From contig JALBYF010000057.1 in NCBI GenBank assembly GCA_023212725.1, positions 54,368 to 118,367 of the forward strand: a DNA stretch of 64,000 nucleotides, given 5' to 3'. The notes under the pieces are model-generated. The model made no database searches, was not told where the DNA came from, and saw only the letters and a list, made by a program, of their open reading frames with translations. Both the position numbers and the translations under genes were made by a program. Positions 48,589-57,391 of the stretch are shown one piece after another (within the stretch, counting starts at the first letter, position 1; each line of letters begins with the position of its first letter). This DNA comes from Tranzscheliella williamsii. Its lineage: Eukaryota; Basidiomycota; Ustilaginomycetes; Ustilaginales; Ustilaginaceae.

Positions 48589-48686
48589 NNNNNNNNNNNN
48601 NNNNNNNNNNNNNNNNNNNNNNNNNNNNNNNNNNNNNNNNNNNNNNNNNNNNNNNNNNNNNNNNNNNNNNNNNNNNNNNNNNNNNN
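48589..48686. other. Assembly gap, 98 N
   Basis: A run of 98 undetermined bases. Both flanks carry the same 77 bp. Confidence 1.
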
Positions 48687-48688
48687 CA

Positions 48689-48765
48689 TGCGCGAGACAA
48701 GCGCAAGCGGCGCGCTCAGCCGTCCAGGAAGCGGAGCAGCATCTGCAGCGTCTCGTCCGCCTGGT
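48689..48765. repeat. Right copy of the 77-bp duplication
   Basis: Identical to 48512-48588. This copy is contiguous with the rest of the transcription-factor coding sequence. Confidence 0.95.
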
Positions 48766-51700
48766 CCTGCGACGGCGCAGAGGGCTGCCCGTGCATCTGG
48801 AACGTCTGTTGCATCGCAGCCAGGACAGCGGACAGATCAGTACACATACAGCCACGGCGCGTCACATGCACAGCCAAGAAAACACTCACGTTACTCCCAA
48901 AGAGAAAGTTGCTGTTGCTGTTACTGTTGCTGTGGTTGTTGTTGGTGTTGTTGTTGCTGGTAGTAGTGCTGCTGGTGTTGGTGTTCCAGGTGTTGGTGTT
49001 GGCGCCGCTGGACCAGTCGGTCTGGCCGTTGCTGGCCAGTGCGCTGGTGGTTGTGCCGCTGTGGCTCGTGGGCCATGCCACGCCGCTCATGTCCATCGAT
49101 GCTCCGCCCGCGCTGGACTGCGACTGAGCCGCCGCCGCGGCCGCCGCTGCGATGGCGTTGAGCCCTTCACGGTCGAAGCCGCCTTCGGACGTGTCCAGGC
49201 CTTGTGATTTCCAAAACGCGCCGCTCCCGCCGTCGCTCGATTGGCTGCCGTTCAGCTTCGAGCCGGAGTAGAAGAGCTCGGTGGTGCTGGGGATCAGGCC
49301 TAGGTTCGGGAACTGACTAAAGCTAGTGGCACCGTTCGAGGGCGCCGATGCCAAACCACCATGGCTGGTGCCGACGTTGCCGGCCGTGCTGCCACTGGGA
49401 CCCAGCCCACTGCTGCTGGCAGGGCCAGACGCGCTCGACTGTCCGTGCACGTAGAGGTTGAACGTGGATGTTTTGCCGCTACCGCCGGGATTGGCGTGGG
49501 GCTGTGCGTGCGCGCAGGCGCCCTCGGGCTTGGGAGCTGCATTCTTGGGGCGGAGCAGGGATTCCAGATACGTGGCGATGTGCAGCACCGTGTCGTCGTC
49601 GGTGATGCTCGCCTTGCGAAAGGCAGCGCTGGTCCGATCGATCAGAAGGATGTTGGACCGCAAATACCCCGGCCCCAACGGCGGCTGCGACTTGACAGTC
49701 GCCAGACTGCACAACAGGACCGCCGCGTGCGTCGTCTGCGTGATGGTAGCGTCGGGCGCGGTCAGCAGCCTTTCGGGCGGGAACGCACATACCGCTTCCA
49801 AGACCCCCCTCGCCCCCTCGACACACGGCCAGAAGGCGGCCATTGCCATCAGATTCACCGTGCCGGGCTCGAGTCCGCTGGAAAGGTGCGACGATTTGCC
49901 CGAGACCGACTCGCGCTCATCGGTGCCGCGCGTCGTTGACCTCCGATGATGGTTGCGGATCATCTCCTGATGCTCCTGCAGAGCCGCCTGTTTGAGACTC
50001 GACTTGAGCACTAGCGAGGAGACGTAGGTCTTGATATTGTCCTGCCACAGTTTCAGGCAGGTTCGCTGACACTTGCGTCGGTACATGATCGCATCGTCCA
50101 TATGGTTGTCTTCATCCATGTCTTCTTGCAGGCCCATAGCGTCGTGCCAGCGCGCGCTCCATTCGCTCAGGTCGTTCAGAAAGGCAGGCATCATGATGCT
50201 TGGTCCGTCCGAGGTAGAAGAGGTCAACGCCTCGATACGATCATATAGGTCTACGTACTTGCCCTGGATTCGGCGCAGATCGGCCGAGGCACAGACGAAC
50301 GCGTCGCTGGGGATCGCCCCACCCAGCTTCCACCACGTCTGGCAGCGTCGAACCAGAACGTTGTCCGGGGAGATGGAGTTGGTCGAGATCTTGTTGGCGA
50401 TCTGCTGCGACTTGTCCTGGACGAAGAGCATCAGAAACGTGCGTTGGCGATTGCGGAAGCGGCGCTGCACGGCTTCGTACCGCTGCTGTCCTGCCTGGTC
50501 GAGGTGCGACTCGCTCGGTTTGACGCAATTGGGCATTTCAGCGTGCAGCTGGATGTCCATGGCTAGACGAAAAGCGTAGCCCACCTGGATGACACTCAGG
50601 CCATCGTCTAAGGGCTTCCAGCTGGCCAAGACGAAAAAGGCCTGGCAGCAGAGGACGGTGCGGTCGCCATCGACAAACGCACGCGCAGCATGCTCGCGCG
50701 CCATGCCATGGAGCTGTTTGCGCACTTGGCGTGCGTAGGCAGCTGCCGCCTCTGGCGTACGGTTGCCGACCGGGTCGGCATAGGCGATATCCCAGTCGGC
50801 CGGCTCTACCGTCTCTCTACGCTGCTCGCGAGCAATGAGGTGATGGGCAGTAGGATGTCTCGAGTAACGAGAACCAACATAGAGGATCACGGTATAGAGG
50901 AACGAAGAGCGCTTACGTAGAAACTCGTGGGTATGAAGTCCCGAATCAAACACTTCGCTCCACGCGTTGCAGTGCGTCATGAAGAGGTCAAACAGCGCTC
51001 GGGCGGCGGCTTCAGTGACGATGCCGGTGGTGACGGGGTTGTGCGGTTGCAGCTCTCGTTGCTGGGCACCCACGGTGATACGATCGTCTTGGACCACGCG
51101 CGGGGTGTCGCAGTCGGGATGTTCGGCCACTTCAAAAGGCTTGAGCATGACCCGGAGCGTCAAAGGCTGTTCAGCGATCAGCTCGAAACTCTCGTTGACA
51201 GCATTGGTGTCGGCGTTGGCGGTGGCACCGGGAGGCGGAGGAGTGAGCTCGGCGTCACTGCCATCTTCGTTGGCATCGACGTTGCTGATTTCGTTGTTGG
51301 TGACCAGCGAGTAAGGAGCACCGCGTCTGCGCTCGAGCGACCGCATGGCCTGCTGCATGGCTTGCGTCATGCGACTCACGTCGACACCAAAGAGATTTGT
51401 GGGGTCCAGTGCGCTTGCTCCCTCGTCGCTGTCGGCGTGGCCCTGTTGAGAAAACCTTTTGTTCCAATGGGATGTGCTGGCGGACAAGGAAGAACTTGTC
51501 GTTGTAGAATTATCTTGCCCGCCATTGTACGCACCATAACGCGCTTCTGAGGCTGGGGTGTGGGCGACGGGCGGAAAGGATCGATCGAGTGCTGAGCTCC
51601 AACGGACGCCGGGCGAGGCTGCAGAAGATGCGGTGACAGCGGAAGGCGCTGGGGCGGATCGAGAGGCAGCGCTCGCTGAATCAGCCGAATCAGGCACGGC

Positions 51701-52885
51701 TGAGGACGGTAGCGTCGTATCGTGGTTGGCGATAGCCGAGGCAGGAGTGGCAGAAGCGGCTTCTGCCAGCAGGGAGAGGTCTCGGCCCTGCAGCTTGCTC
51801 TTGGGCTTGCGACCGCGCTTGTGCTGGACAAAGAGACACTCGAAGCTGAAGCGCTGACACCGTTGACAATTCTCGGAATCAGAAGAGGGCAGGCAACGGA
51901 CCTTGGCAAGACGACATTCTAGGCAAGCCTGGCCTCCGCGAGGCTTCTCGCCGGGAGTGCTCTGCTCCCTCTTGACGGAAGTGGCTCCCGTCATACCCGA
52001 AGCGGTGGCATCGGATGACTGCATGGTGGCCTGTACAGCAGAGGGCGGAGTCTGAGGGCTTGATTTGGAGGCGGTTTGGGCCAAGGTCAGAATGGAAGCA
52101 AGATCGTCCTTGAGGGAGGAGCGGGAGGGGATATGGGAAGCAGGTGGAGTCGATTTGTCGCGCGGACTGCCGGCGGCGCTGTGCGGACGATCGTGAAATG
52201 TCGGTACAGAGTGCTGAGGTGCTGACAGAGGAGCTGCATGATACGCCCCTGGCGACGGATGATGCTGAGCAGAAGAGGGGGACGAAGCGGAATATGGCTC
52301 GTCGTGGCGCGCACCCGAAAGGGCATGGGAGGGATGATGGGCTACACCAGAGAACGCCGGGTAGGGAGAAGGATGGTGATGATGTGACAGATAACGAGAG
52401 GCAGCTGAGCCGGAGGAGGAGGAGGAGGCGGCGGCGGCGGCGGCAGTGGCGGCTGGTTGCTTCGACGAGGCAGAGAGAGGATAGGTACGCGACGAAGGAG
52501 AGGCGTTGGGGTCGTAGTGACTGCTGGTGGTGGCAGTGGTGGCGGCGGAAGGGGACCCGCGAAGGCCGCTGGTTGCGTAGGGCGACCTGGCCTGCGACGA
52601 GGGCCGCGGGGAACGAGGTGCTGTGTCGAGCTCGTCGTGGTTGGAGTCGGAGTCGGAGAGGGGATGCGAGCGGTTCAGCGACTGGGAGCGGGAGTGGGAG
52701 AAGGACCGGCGACGGGTTTCGTCGTTGGCGTAGGGATGCGACTGGCTGTGGGAGGGCGGATGGGAGTGGTGATGGGCGTGGGCATACGGATGCGAAGGCG
52801 GGTGTGGATGTGGATGCAGATGGCGGTGCGAGGAGGGGGGAGAGTCGGGTCGCCTGCGTTTGTGGGAGTGGGAAGCCGGCTCCAT
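48716..52885 (-). CDS. Zn2Cys6 transcription factor, large
   Basis: Fungal binuclear-zinc-cluster regulator, nuclear; targets unknown. The frame of 1389 codons starts at the ATG at 52885 (MEPASHSHKRRRP). A His/Pro/Ser-rich N-terminus (about residues 1-60) and long Ser/Ala low-complexity regions precede the DNA-binding domain, which sits unusually far in: ACLECRLAKVRC...NCQRCQRFSFECLF from Cys321, followed by basic KRGRKPKSK. The middle region (about residues 620-900) has the look of the fungal transcription-factor homology domain (LFMTHCNAWSEVF, GYAFRLAMDIQLH). An 84-nt segment at 48889-48806 has GTGAGT donor and CAG acceptor in phase 0, so it is probably an intron, but retention keeps the frame; splicing gives about 1361 aa. 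The C-terminus has Asn/Ser/Thr repeats and ends in LQMLLRFLDG. Confidence 0.9.
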   Translation of the reverse strand: MEPASHSHKRRRPDSPPSSHRHLHPHPHPPSHPYAHAHHHSHPPSHSQSHPYANDETRRRSFSHSRSQSLNRSHPLSDSDSNHDELDTAPRSPRPSSQARSPYATSGLRGSPSAATTATTSSHYDPNASPSSRTYPLSASSKQPAATAAAAAASSSSSGSAASRYLSHHHHPSPYPAFSGVAHHPSHALSGARHDEPYSASSPSSAQHHPSPGAYHAAPLSAPQHSVPTFHDRPHSAAGSPRDKSTPPASHIPSRSSLKDDLASILTLAQTASKSSPQTPPSAVQATMQSSDATASGMTGATSVKREQSTPGEKPRGGQACLECRLAKVRCLPSSDSENCQRCQRFSFECLFVQHKRGRKPKSKLQGRDLSLLAEAASATPASAIANHDTTLPSSAVPDSADSASAASRSAPAPSAVTASSAASPGVRWSSALDRSFPPVAHTPASEARYGAYNGGQDNSTTTSSSLSASTSHWNKRFSQQGHADSDEGASALDPTNLFGVDVSRMTQAMQQAMRSLERRRGAPYSLVTNNEISNVDANEDGSDAELTPPPPGATANADTNAVNESFELIAEQPLTLRVMLKPFEVAEHPDCDTPRVVQDDRITVGAQQRELQPHNPVTTGIVTEAAARALFDLFMTHCNAWSEVFDSGLHTHEFLRKRSSFLYTVILYVGSRYSRHPTAHHLIAREQRRETVEPADWDIAYADPVGNRTPEAAAAYARQVRKQLHGMAREHAARAFVDGDRTVLCCQAFFVLASWKPLDDGLSVIQVGYAFRLAMDIQLHAEMPNCVKPSESHLDQAGQQRYEAVQRRFRNRQRTFLMLFVQDKSQQIANKISTNSISPDNVLVRRCQTWWKLGGAIPSDAFVCASADLRRIQGKYVDLYDRIEALTSSTSDGPSIMMPAFLNDLSEWSARWHDAMGLQEDMDEDNHMDDAIMYRRKCQRTCLKLWQDNIKTYVSSLVLKSSLKQAALQEHQEMIRNHHRRSTTRGTDERESVSGKSSHLSSGLEPGTVNLMAMAAFWPCVEGARGVLEAVCAFPPERLLTAPDATITQTTHAAVLLCSLATVKSQPPLGPGYLRSNILLIDRTSAAFRKASITDDDTVLHIATYLESLLRPKNAAPKPEGACAHAQPHANPGGSGKTSTFNLYVHGQSSASGPASSSGLGPSGSTAGNVGTSHGGLASAPSNGATSFSQFPNLGLIPSTTELFYSGSKLNGSQSSDGGSGAFWKSQGLDTSEGGFDREGLNAIAAAAAAAAQSQSSAGGASMDMSGVAWPTSHSGTTTSALASNGQTDWSSGANTNTWNTNTSSTTTSNNNTNNNHSNSNSNSNFLFGSNVSVFLAVHVTRRGCMCTDLSAVLAAMQQTFQMHGQPSAPSQDQADETLQMLLRFLDG

Positions 52886-53947
52886 AGTGTCTGCGACAGC
52901 GAGAGGATCACCAAGGTGAGCGTGATCCAAGGCTATGAGTCATAGAGGCAGCAATGGTGAAAGAGATGGATGCCAGACCGACAACGAAGAATCGAGTCAG
53001 AGCAGACGCGAACGCACACGCAAACGCGAACACGGCCCGGAGCACTTAGCCGACCGAGCTGTCAGGCGACAAGACCTGCGCTAAGATATTTCAAGGCCGA
53101 AGCTAGGCGGCGCCGAGGCAGAGAAAAGATGGATGTCAAACGTCGATTTGATTGCAAGGCTTTCTGTGCTAGCTGGCAGATGATGGCGCAGAGGCTGGAG
53201 GCTGCAGTGTGGATGGCGGATGGTGGTGGATGAGGGAGGAAAACGGAGGAAATGACAGCGGCGCATTGAACGGGCACTTGGCTGGTCTTTTTTTTTTGGA
53301 AATGGAAAATAGCATCGTCTCTCTTGCTCGCAGGGACTACGACGATGAAATGCAATTAATTCGGCCGTCGCAGCGGCTCAGGCACCCGCACGAGAGAAAT
53401 CCGATAAGCTTCAATAGACACTTTCCAGATCAGACGCCTCTGGAAGCACGGTTTCGCACCAGGCAATCATGTTGGAAACACCTTGAAGCCGGAGCGGTGT
53501 GCGTAGAAACGCGTTCCCAGAGGTCCTCAAATGCTAGTGGCTGTGATGGGGAGAAGCCCAGTCGGCCAGCCGTAAGCAGGGCGGTCCGCAGAGGCTGAGG
53601 GAGGAAGGCGGGGGAAAGCAACCACGGAGCCTCATTGTGGCCAAGAGGATGGTTGAGCAGCTACGACGACGGCTCAAAACTGAGTTGCATTGGCCGGCTC
53701 AGACGCGCCACGCAGATAGGCTATAGTGATACGGCATCTCCGTGTGCACGACTGCGCATTTTCGGGTCCGCCGTTGGCCCATGGTAGGGCATGTAGGGCC
53801 GGGACGTCCACGATGGGCGAGACTAGCGACGGACGGGGCAGACGGCAGACATGGCTCAGAACGGCGAAACAAGAGGCTGATCATGTGCCATCATTATAGT
53901 ACGATGCAGTGCGTGCGGTGCGTGCGGGTATGGTAGGGGCGTGTGCG
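52886..53947. other. Transcription-factor upstream region
   Basis: About 1.06 kb between the start of the Zn2Cys6 gene and the stop of the TMEM184 gene. Oligo-T at about 53289-53298 and short frames only; presumed promoter and leader. Confidence 0.5.
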
Positions 53948-56900
53948 TCAGTCGAGGTATTCAAAGTGGAATTGGGAGGCGGGGCGCGGAGGGGCGGGGG
54001 GACGCTGCGCGGGCGGCGCTTGCTGGTAGTGTGGGAGCGGTGGCTGGCGGACTTGCTGCTGGTAGTGCTGGGGCGGGTATTGTGGCGGATGCCGACGGTG
54101 GTGGGAATGGGGTCGGGGCGGGGGGGCGGAGGCGCGGTAGATGGCGTTGCGGGGGACGATGCTGCCGACCTCGAAGGCGGTGTTTGGGATGGAGGTGGTG
54201 GATGGAGCGGTGGTGGCGCTGTTTGCGGGCACGGGTGCGGAAGCGCGGCGGGGATGGGCGCGGGGACGGGGGTTGCTGACAGCGGAGGCGGAGTAGGGGT
54301 CGCCGCTACCGGGCGCCGCCATCTTGGAGGGGGCGGGGAGGTGGATAGCGGGGCTGCGGTGCGCAGTGGCCGGAGCTGGGGCCAGGTGGGAGCCGGAGAC
54401 GTCCAGCGAGCGCTGGCGGCGGCGAAGCTCGGCGAGCTCGGCGGCGCGCGCGCGTTCCTTGTCCTCGGCCGCCCGCAGCTGTGCCAGGCTCAGCGCACCA
54501 ACCGTAATCACCGACCCGCGCGCAGGCACCGCGATCGCACCGCCGCGCGCCTCGGCCAGTGCCGGCGGCGTCTCGGCCTGCGACGTCGAGACCGCTCTCG
54601 CAGCGGCAGGACGGCCCTCGCCCTCCTGCCCGTACGGATAGCGCGCCGGCGAGAGCGGAGACGGCAGCACCAGCTGGAACCGCTTGCCCTTCGGGCCCAC
54701 GCCCGCCGGCAGCATCTTGGCAGCAGGCGCCTCGCAGCGCTCTTCCTCGCCCTCCCGCACCGGCTTCGGATCCAACGCATCCGCATACACAATCGGATGC
54801 TTGGCTGAGGGAGCAAATCGAAGCTCCTCTAGCGCGAGCGGTCGCGCATCGAGCGCCGGTGCCATCGGCCTCGACAGTGCCGTCGAATAGGTGGACTGGG
54901 TCATCTCGGTAGCCCCGGAGCGGACGGTGGCGGGGAGCTGATCCTGCCGGTCTGAGGCGCGTCCTGAGGGCGCTTGGCCCGCGCTCGAGGCGACGTGGCT
55001 GACACTGGCAAGGTTGGAAGAGGGTGAGAGGGAAGGATGGCGCGGAGCTAGATTCGGCCGCCTCTCAGCTGACGCGAAGCGCATCGCGGGCGCTGCCGCC
55101 ACGGCCATCGCTGGAACGTGGCTGGGATTGTCTTGACCGGTGTCGGGGTTGCGAGTGTCTGGGCCTTGCGGCGGAGGGAAGGATTCGCGCGAGGTGTGGA
55201 TCAGGCGCGAGAGGGGCGACTCGGCATGGGGGCTGATGTGCGACGGCGCAGATCCGGGACTGTCTGCGCTGTGCTCGCCGCGCACATCTCTGCTCTGCTG
55301 CACCGTGGTGTCGACGCGCAGGGGCATCGACTGCGCAGGCACGGCGCCCCACGACCCGCCCGCCACCTGCCCTACCTTGGCGACCACGTCGCCCGCTTCG
55401 GCTTCGTCGCCTTGCTCTGCGAACGAAGGCTCTCGGCTGCTGTTCTGAGAGACGCGTTCCCAGTAGCCCCGCCACCATGAGGTGGATGGTGGGGGCTCGG
55501 CCCGCGCTGGATGATGCGGTGATAGTTGCTGCCTGGCCGGAGCGGCGGGCGCGTACTGGTGCCGATCTGGCACGTTGCCGCTGGCACCACTCGCCCAGCC
55601 AAGCCAGCCCGCAATACCGAAGGCACCGACGCCGGGCGCGACGGTTGGGTCGCCGCCGCCATACGCAGCAGCCCCGCGCAGACTCGTGCTCTCGTCCTCG
55701 TGGGCTTCCTCTTCCACCGCACTCAGGTCCAAGTTCCGCCGTGTGCCGCCTACGCGACTGCTATGCGGCGTAGCGTCGGTCGCCTCATAGGACAAGGCGG
55801 GGACGTTGATCAGCTGCATTGCGCTGGCCGAGTGGTACTGCGTAAGCTCGGGATGCAAGTCGTCCCGATCAGTGGCATACTTGCTCGTCTCCGAATTGCG
55901 CCTCCTGCCTGTGGGTCTCGGCGACGGGCGGATCAGAGCAACGGTCTCCTTTTCGTTGTCATCCTCCATGTCGGCCGAGGGGTAGGCGTCGTCGAGGTCG
56001 AGTTCGGCAACCAATTGTCGGAGCTCGGCTGATTGAGTGGCGCGATGCCTTGACACGGTGTCTTTCTTGGCGACATTGCTCGACCGCCGTTCGTGCCTCT
56101 TCCGCGACGGCGGAGGGGTATATGCATCGGCGCTGGATCGCGATCCGGCTGCGTCATCAAGATACGATCGGGATACGCTATCGTAGGCACTCGCAGTCGA
56201 AGGCACTGAGGCCTGCTCGTCCTGTGTCTTTCTCCAGAACGACGGCAGCCGAGCCTTCTCGAAGTCGATCTCGGCGTCGAGAACGGCGGAGCGCTCGGTG
56301 CCGAGCGCTTCGAGGAGGTGACTGTGACGCTCGGCTCGGAGGTCTTCCGCCAAGGTGTAGTTCCTGCCTTTCGAGCGTGCTGCGATGTAGCGGGTGGAAT
56401 CCTTCATCTCCCAGAACCAGTCGCGGAAATCAAGACAGTCGAGCGCGGCTTTGCCTCTGCGGGTGGTGCGGGCGCGGTCCTGTGGGCGATAGGGAAGGTA
56501 GGAGAAGGCCTTGATGTGAATAAAGCCAAAGAGGAGCATCCAAAAGCACTCGAGGAGCGCGTTTATGCCTGCCTGGATCTGTTCGGCCGTGAAGTACTCC
56601 GAGTCTTTGATGGCGTGGAAGGAGACGAGGAAAGACAGGAAGGTATCCTGCCAAAAGGTGAGGAAGACGATGGTTTTGACCGCCAGAAACTTGAGGATGG
56701 GCTTGTAGGGATCGACAAGCTGGCGAATGGGCATGTAGAGCTGTATGAGACAGTACATAGCGACGGAGACCGAGATACTGATGGCGACGGCACACCAGAC
56801 GTGGCCGAACCAGGGCATCCACGAGGCCAAACAGTACATGCCAAAGTACTGCATGCCAACGGCAATAAACGTACAGAGCGGCCGGACGATGGCGTACTGG

Positions 56901-57391
56901 AGAACGCTGATCTTCATGAGCCAGAGAAAGTGGAGGCCATCCGGTTTGTACTTCCAACTACCGAAAGGAAAGACCCAGAAACGGTCCTCGATCTTGAGGT
57001 TGCGAAAGACGGTGTGCTGCTCGGCCCTCGTATCTCCGGTGTAGGAGAGCAGAAGGTAGAAGAACGAGGTGACAAGTACGGCTTCGTAGCAGTCGCGGAT
57101 GGTCTGGTAGTAGAGGGCCTCCTTGTAAAAGAGGTAGGAGAGAAAGGAGACGACGGCGTAGACGGGAACCATGACCAGCAGGCGCACGATGTGGCGCTGC
57201 TGAGTAGGACATGTATAGTAGGTCAGATGCTTCCAAATGAGCCAGAAGGAGCAGATGCTGGCGATGAGGGTCATGACGCCACAGATGATCCAGCCTACAT
57301 CGTGTGCCTTGAAGTGGATTTGGCCGTTATCGAAGAAAGGCACGGGATCCTGCGGCTTGTCCGGAATGACCGGACATGTCATGTTGACCAT
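53948..57391 (-). CDS. TMEM184 / organic solute transporter alpha family membrane protein
   Basis: Seven-helix membrane protein of the Ost-alpha/TMEM184 family (Pfam PF03619), placed in endosomal or vacuolar membranes in other fungi; molecular role poorly known. 1147 aa from the ATG at 57391. Helices begin at VGWIICGVMTLIASICSFWL. Family motifs include YTCPTQQRHIVRLLVMVPVY, SYLFYKEALYYQTIRDCYEA, ILKFLAVKTIVFLTFWQDTF and ECFWMLLFGFIHIKAFSYLP, all within about residues 25-310. The remaining 800 residues are disordered, rich in Ser/Pro/Ala/Arg, much longer than typical TMEM184 tails, and could be a regulatory platform (inference). Coding-strand composition changes from G-rich to C-rich at about 54440. 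Confidence 0.9.
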   Translation of the reverse strand: MVNMTCPVIPDKPQDPVPFFDNGQIHFKAHDVGWIICGVMTLIASICSFWLIWKHLTYYTCPTQQRHIVRLLVMVPVYAVVSFLSYLFYKEALYYQTIRDCYEAVLVTSFFYLLLSYTGDTRAEQHTVFRNLKIEDRFWVFPFGSWKYKPDGLHFLWLMKISVLQYAIVRPLCTFIAVGMQYFGMYCLASWMPWFGHVWCAVAISISVSVAMYCLIQLYMPIRQLVDPYKPILKFLAVKTIVFLTFWQDTFLSFLVSFHAIKDSEYFTAEQIQAGINALLECFWMLLFGFIHIKAFSYLPYRPQDRARTTRRGKAALDCLDFRDWFWEMKDSTRYIAARSKGRNYTLAEDLRAERHSHLLEALGTERSAVLDAEIDFEKARLPSFWRKTQDEQASVPSTASAYDSVSRSYLDDAAGSRSSADAYTPPPSRKRHERRSSNVAKKDTVSRHRATQSAELRQLVAELDLDDAYPSADMEDDNEKETVALIRPSPRPTGRRRNSETSKYATDRDDLHPELTQYHSASAMQLINVPALSYEATDATPHSSRVGGTRRNLDLSAVEEEAHEDESTSLRGAAAYGGGDPTVAPGVGAFGIAGWLGWASGASGNVPDRHQYAPAAPARQQLSPHHPARAEPPPSTSWWRGYWERVSQNSSREPSFAEQGDEAEAGDVVAKVGQVAGGSWGAVPAQSMPLRVDTTVQQSRDVRGEHSADSPGSAPSHISPHAESPLSRLIHTSRESFPPPQGPDTRNPDTGQDNPSHVPAMAVAAAPAMRFASAERRPNLAPRHPSLSPSSNLASVSHVASSAGQAPSGRASDRQDQLPATVRSGATEMTQSTYSTALSRPMAPALDARPLALEELRFAPSAKHPIVYADALDPKPVREGEEERCEAPAAKMLPAGVGPKGKRFQLVLPSPLSPARYPYGQEGEGRPAAARAVSTSQAETPPALAEARGGAIAVPARGSVITVGALSLAQLRAAEDKERARAAELAELRRRQRSLDVSGSHLAPAPATAHRSPAIHLPAPSKMAAPGSGDPYSASAVSNPRPRAHPRRASAPVPANSATTAPSTTSIPNTAFEVGSIVPRNAIYRASAPPPRPHSHHRRHPPQYPPQHYQQQVRQPPLPHYQQAPPAQRPPAPPRPASQFHFEYLD

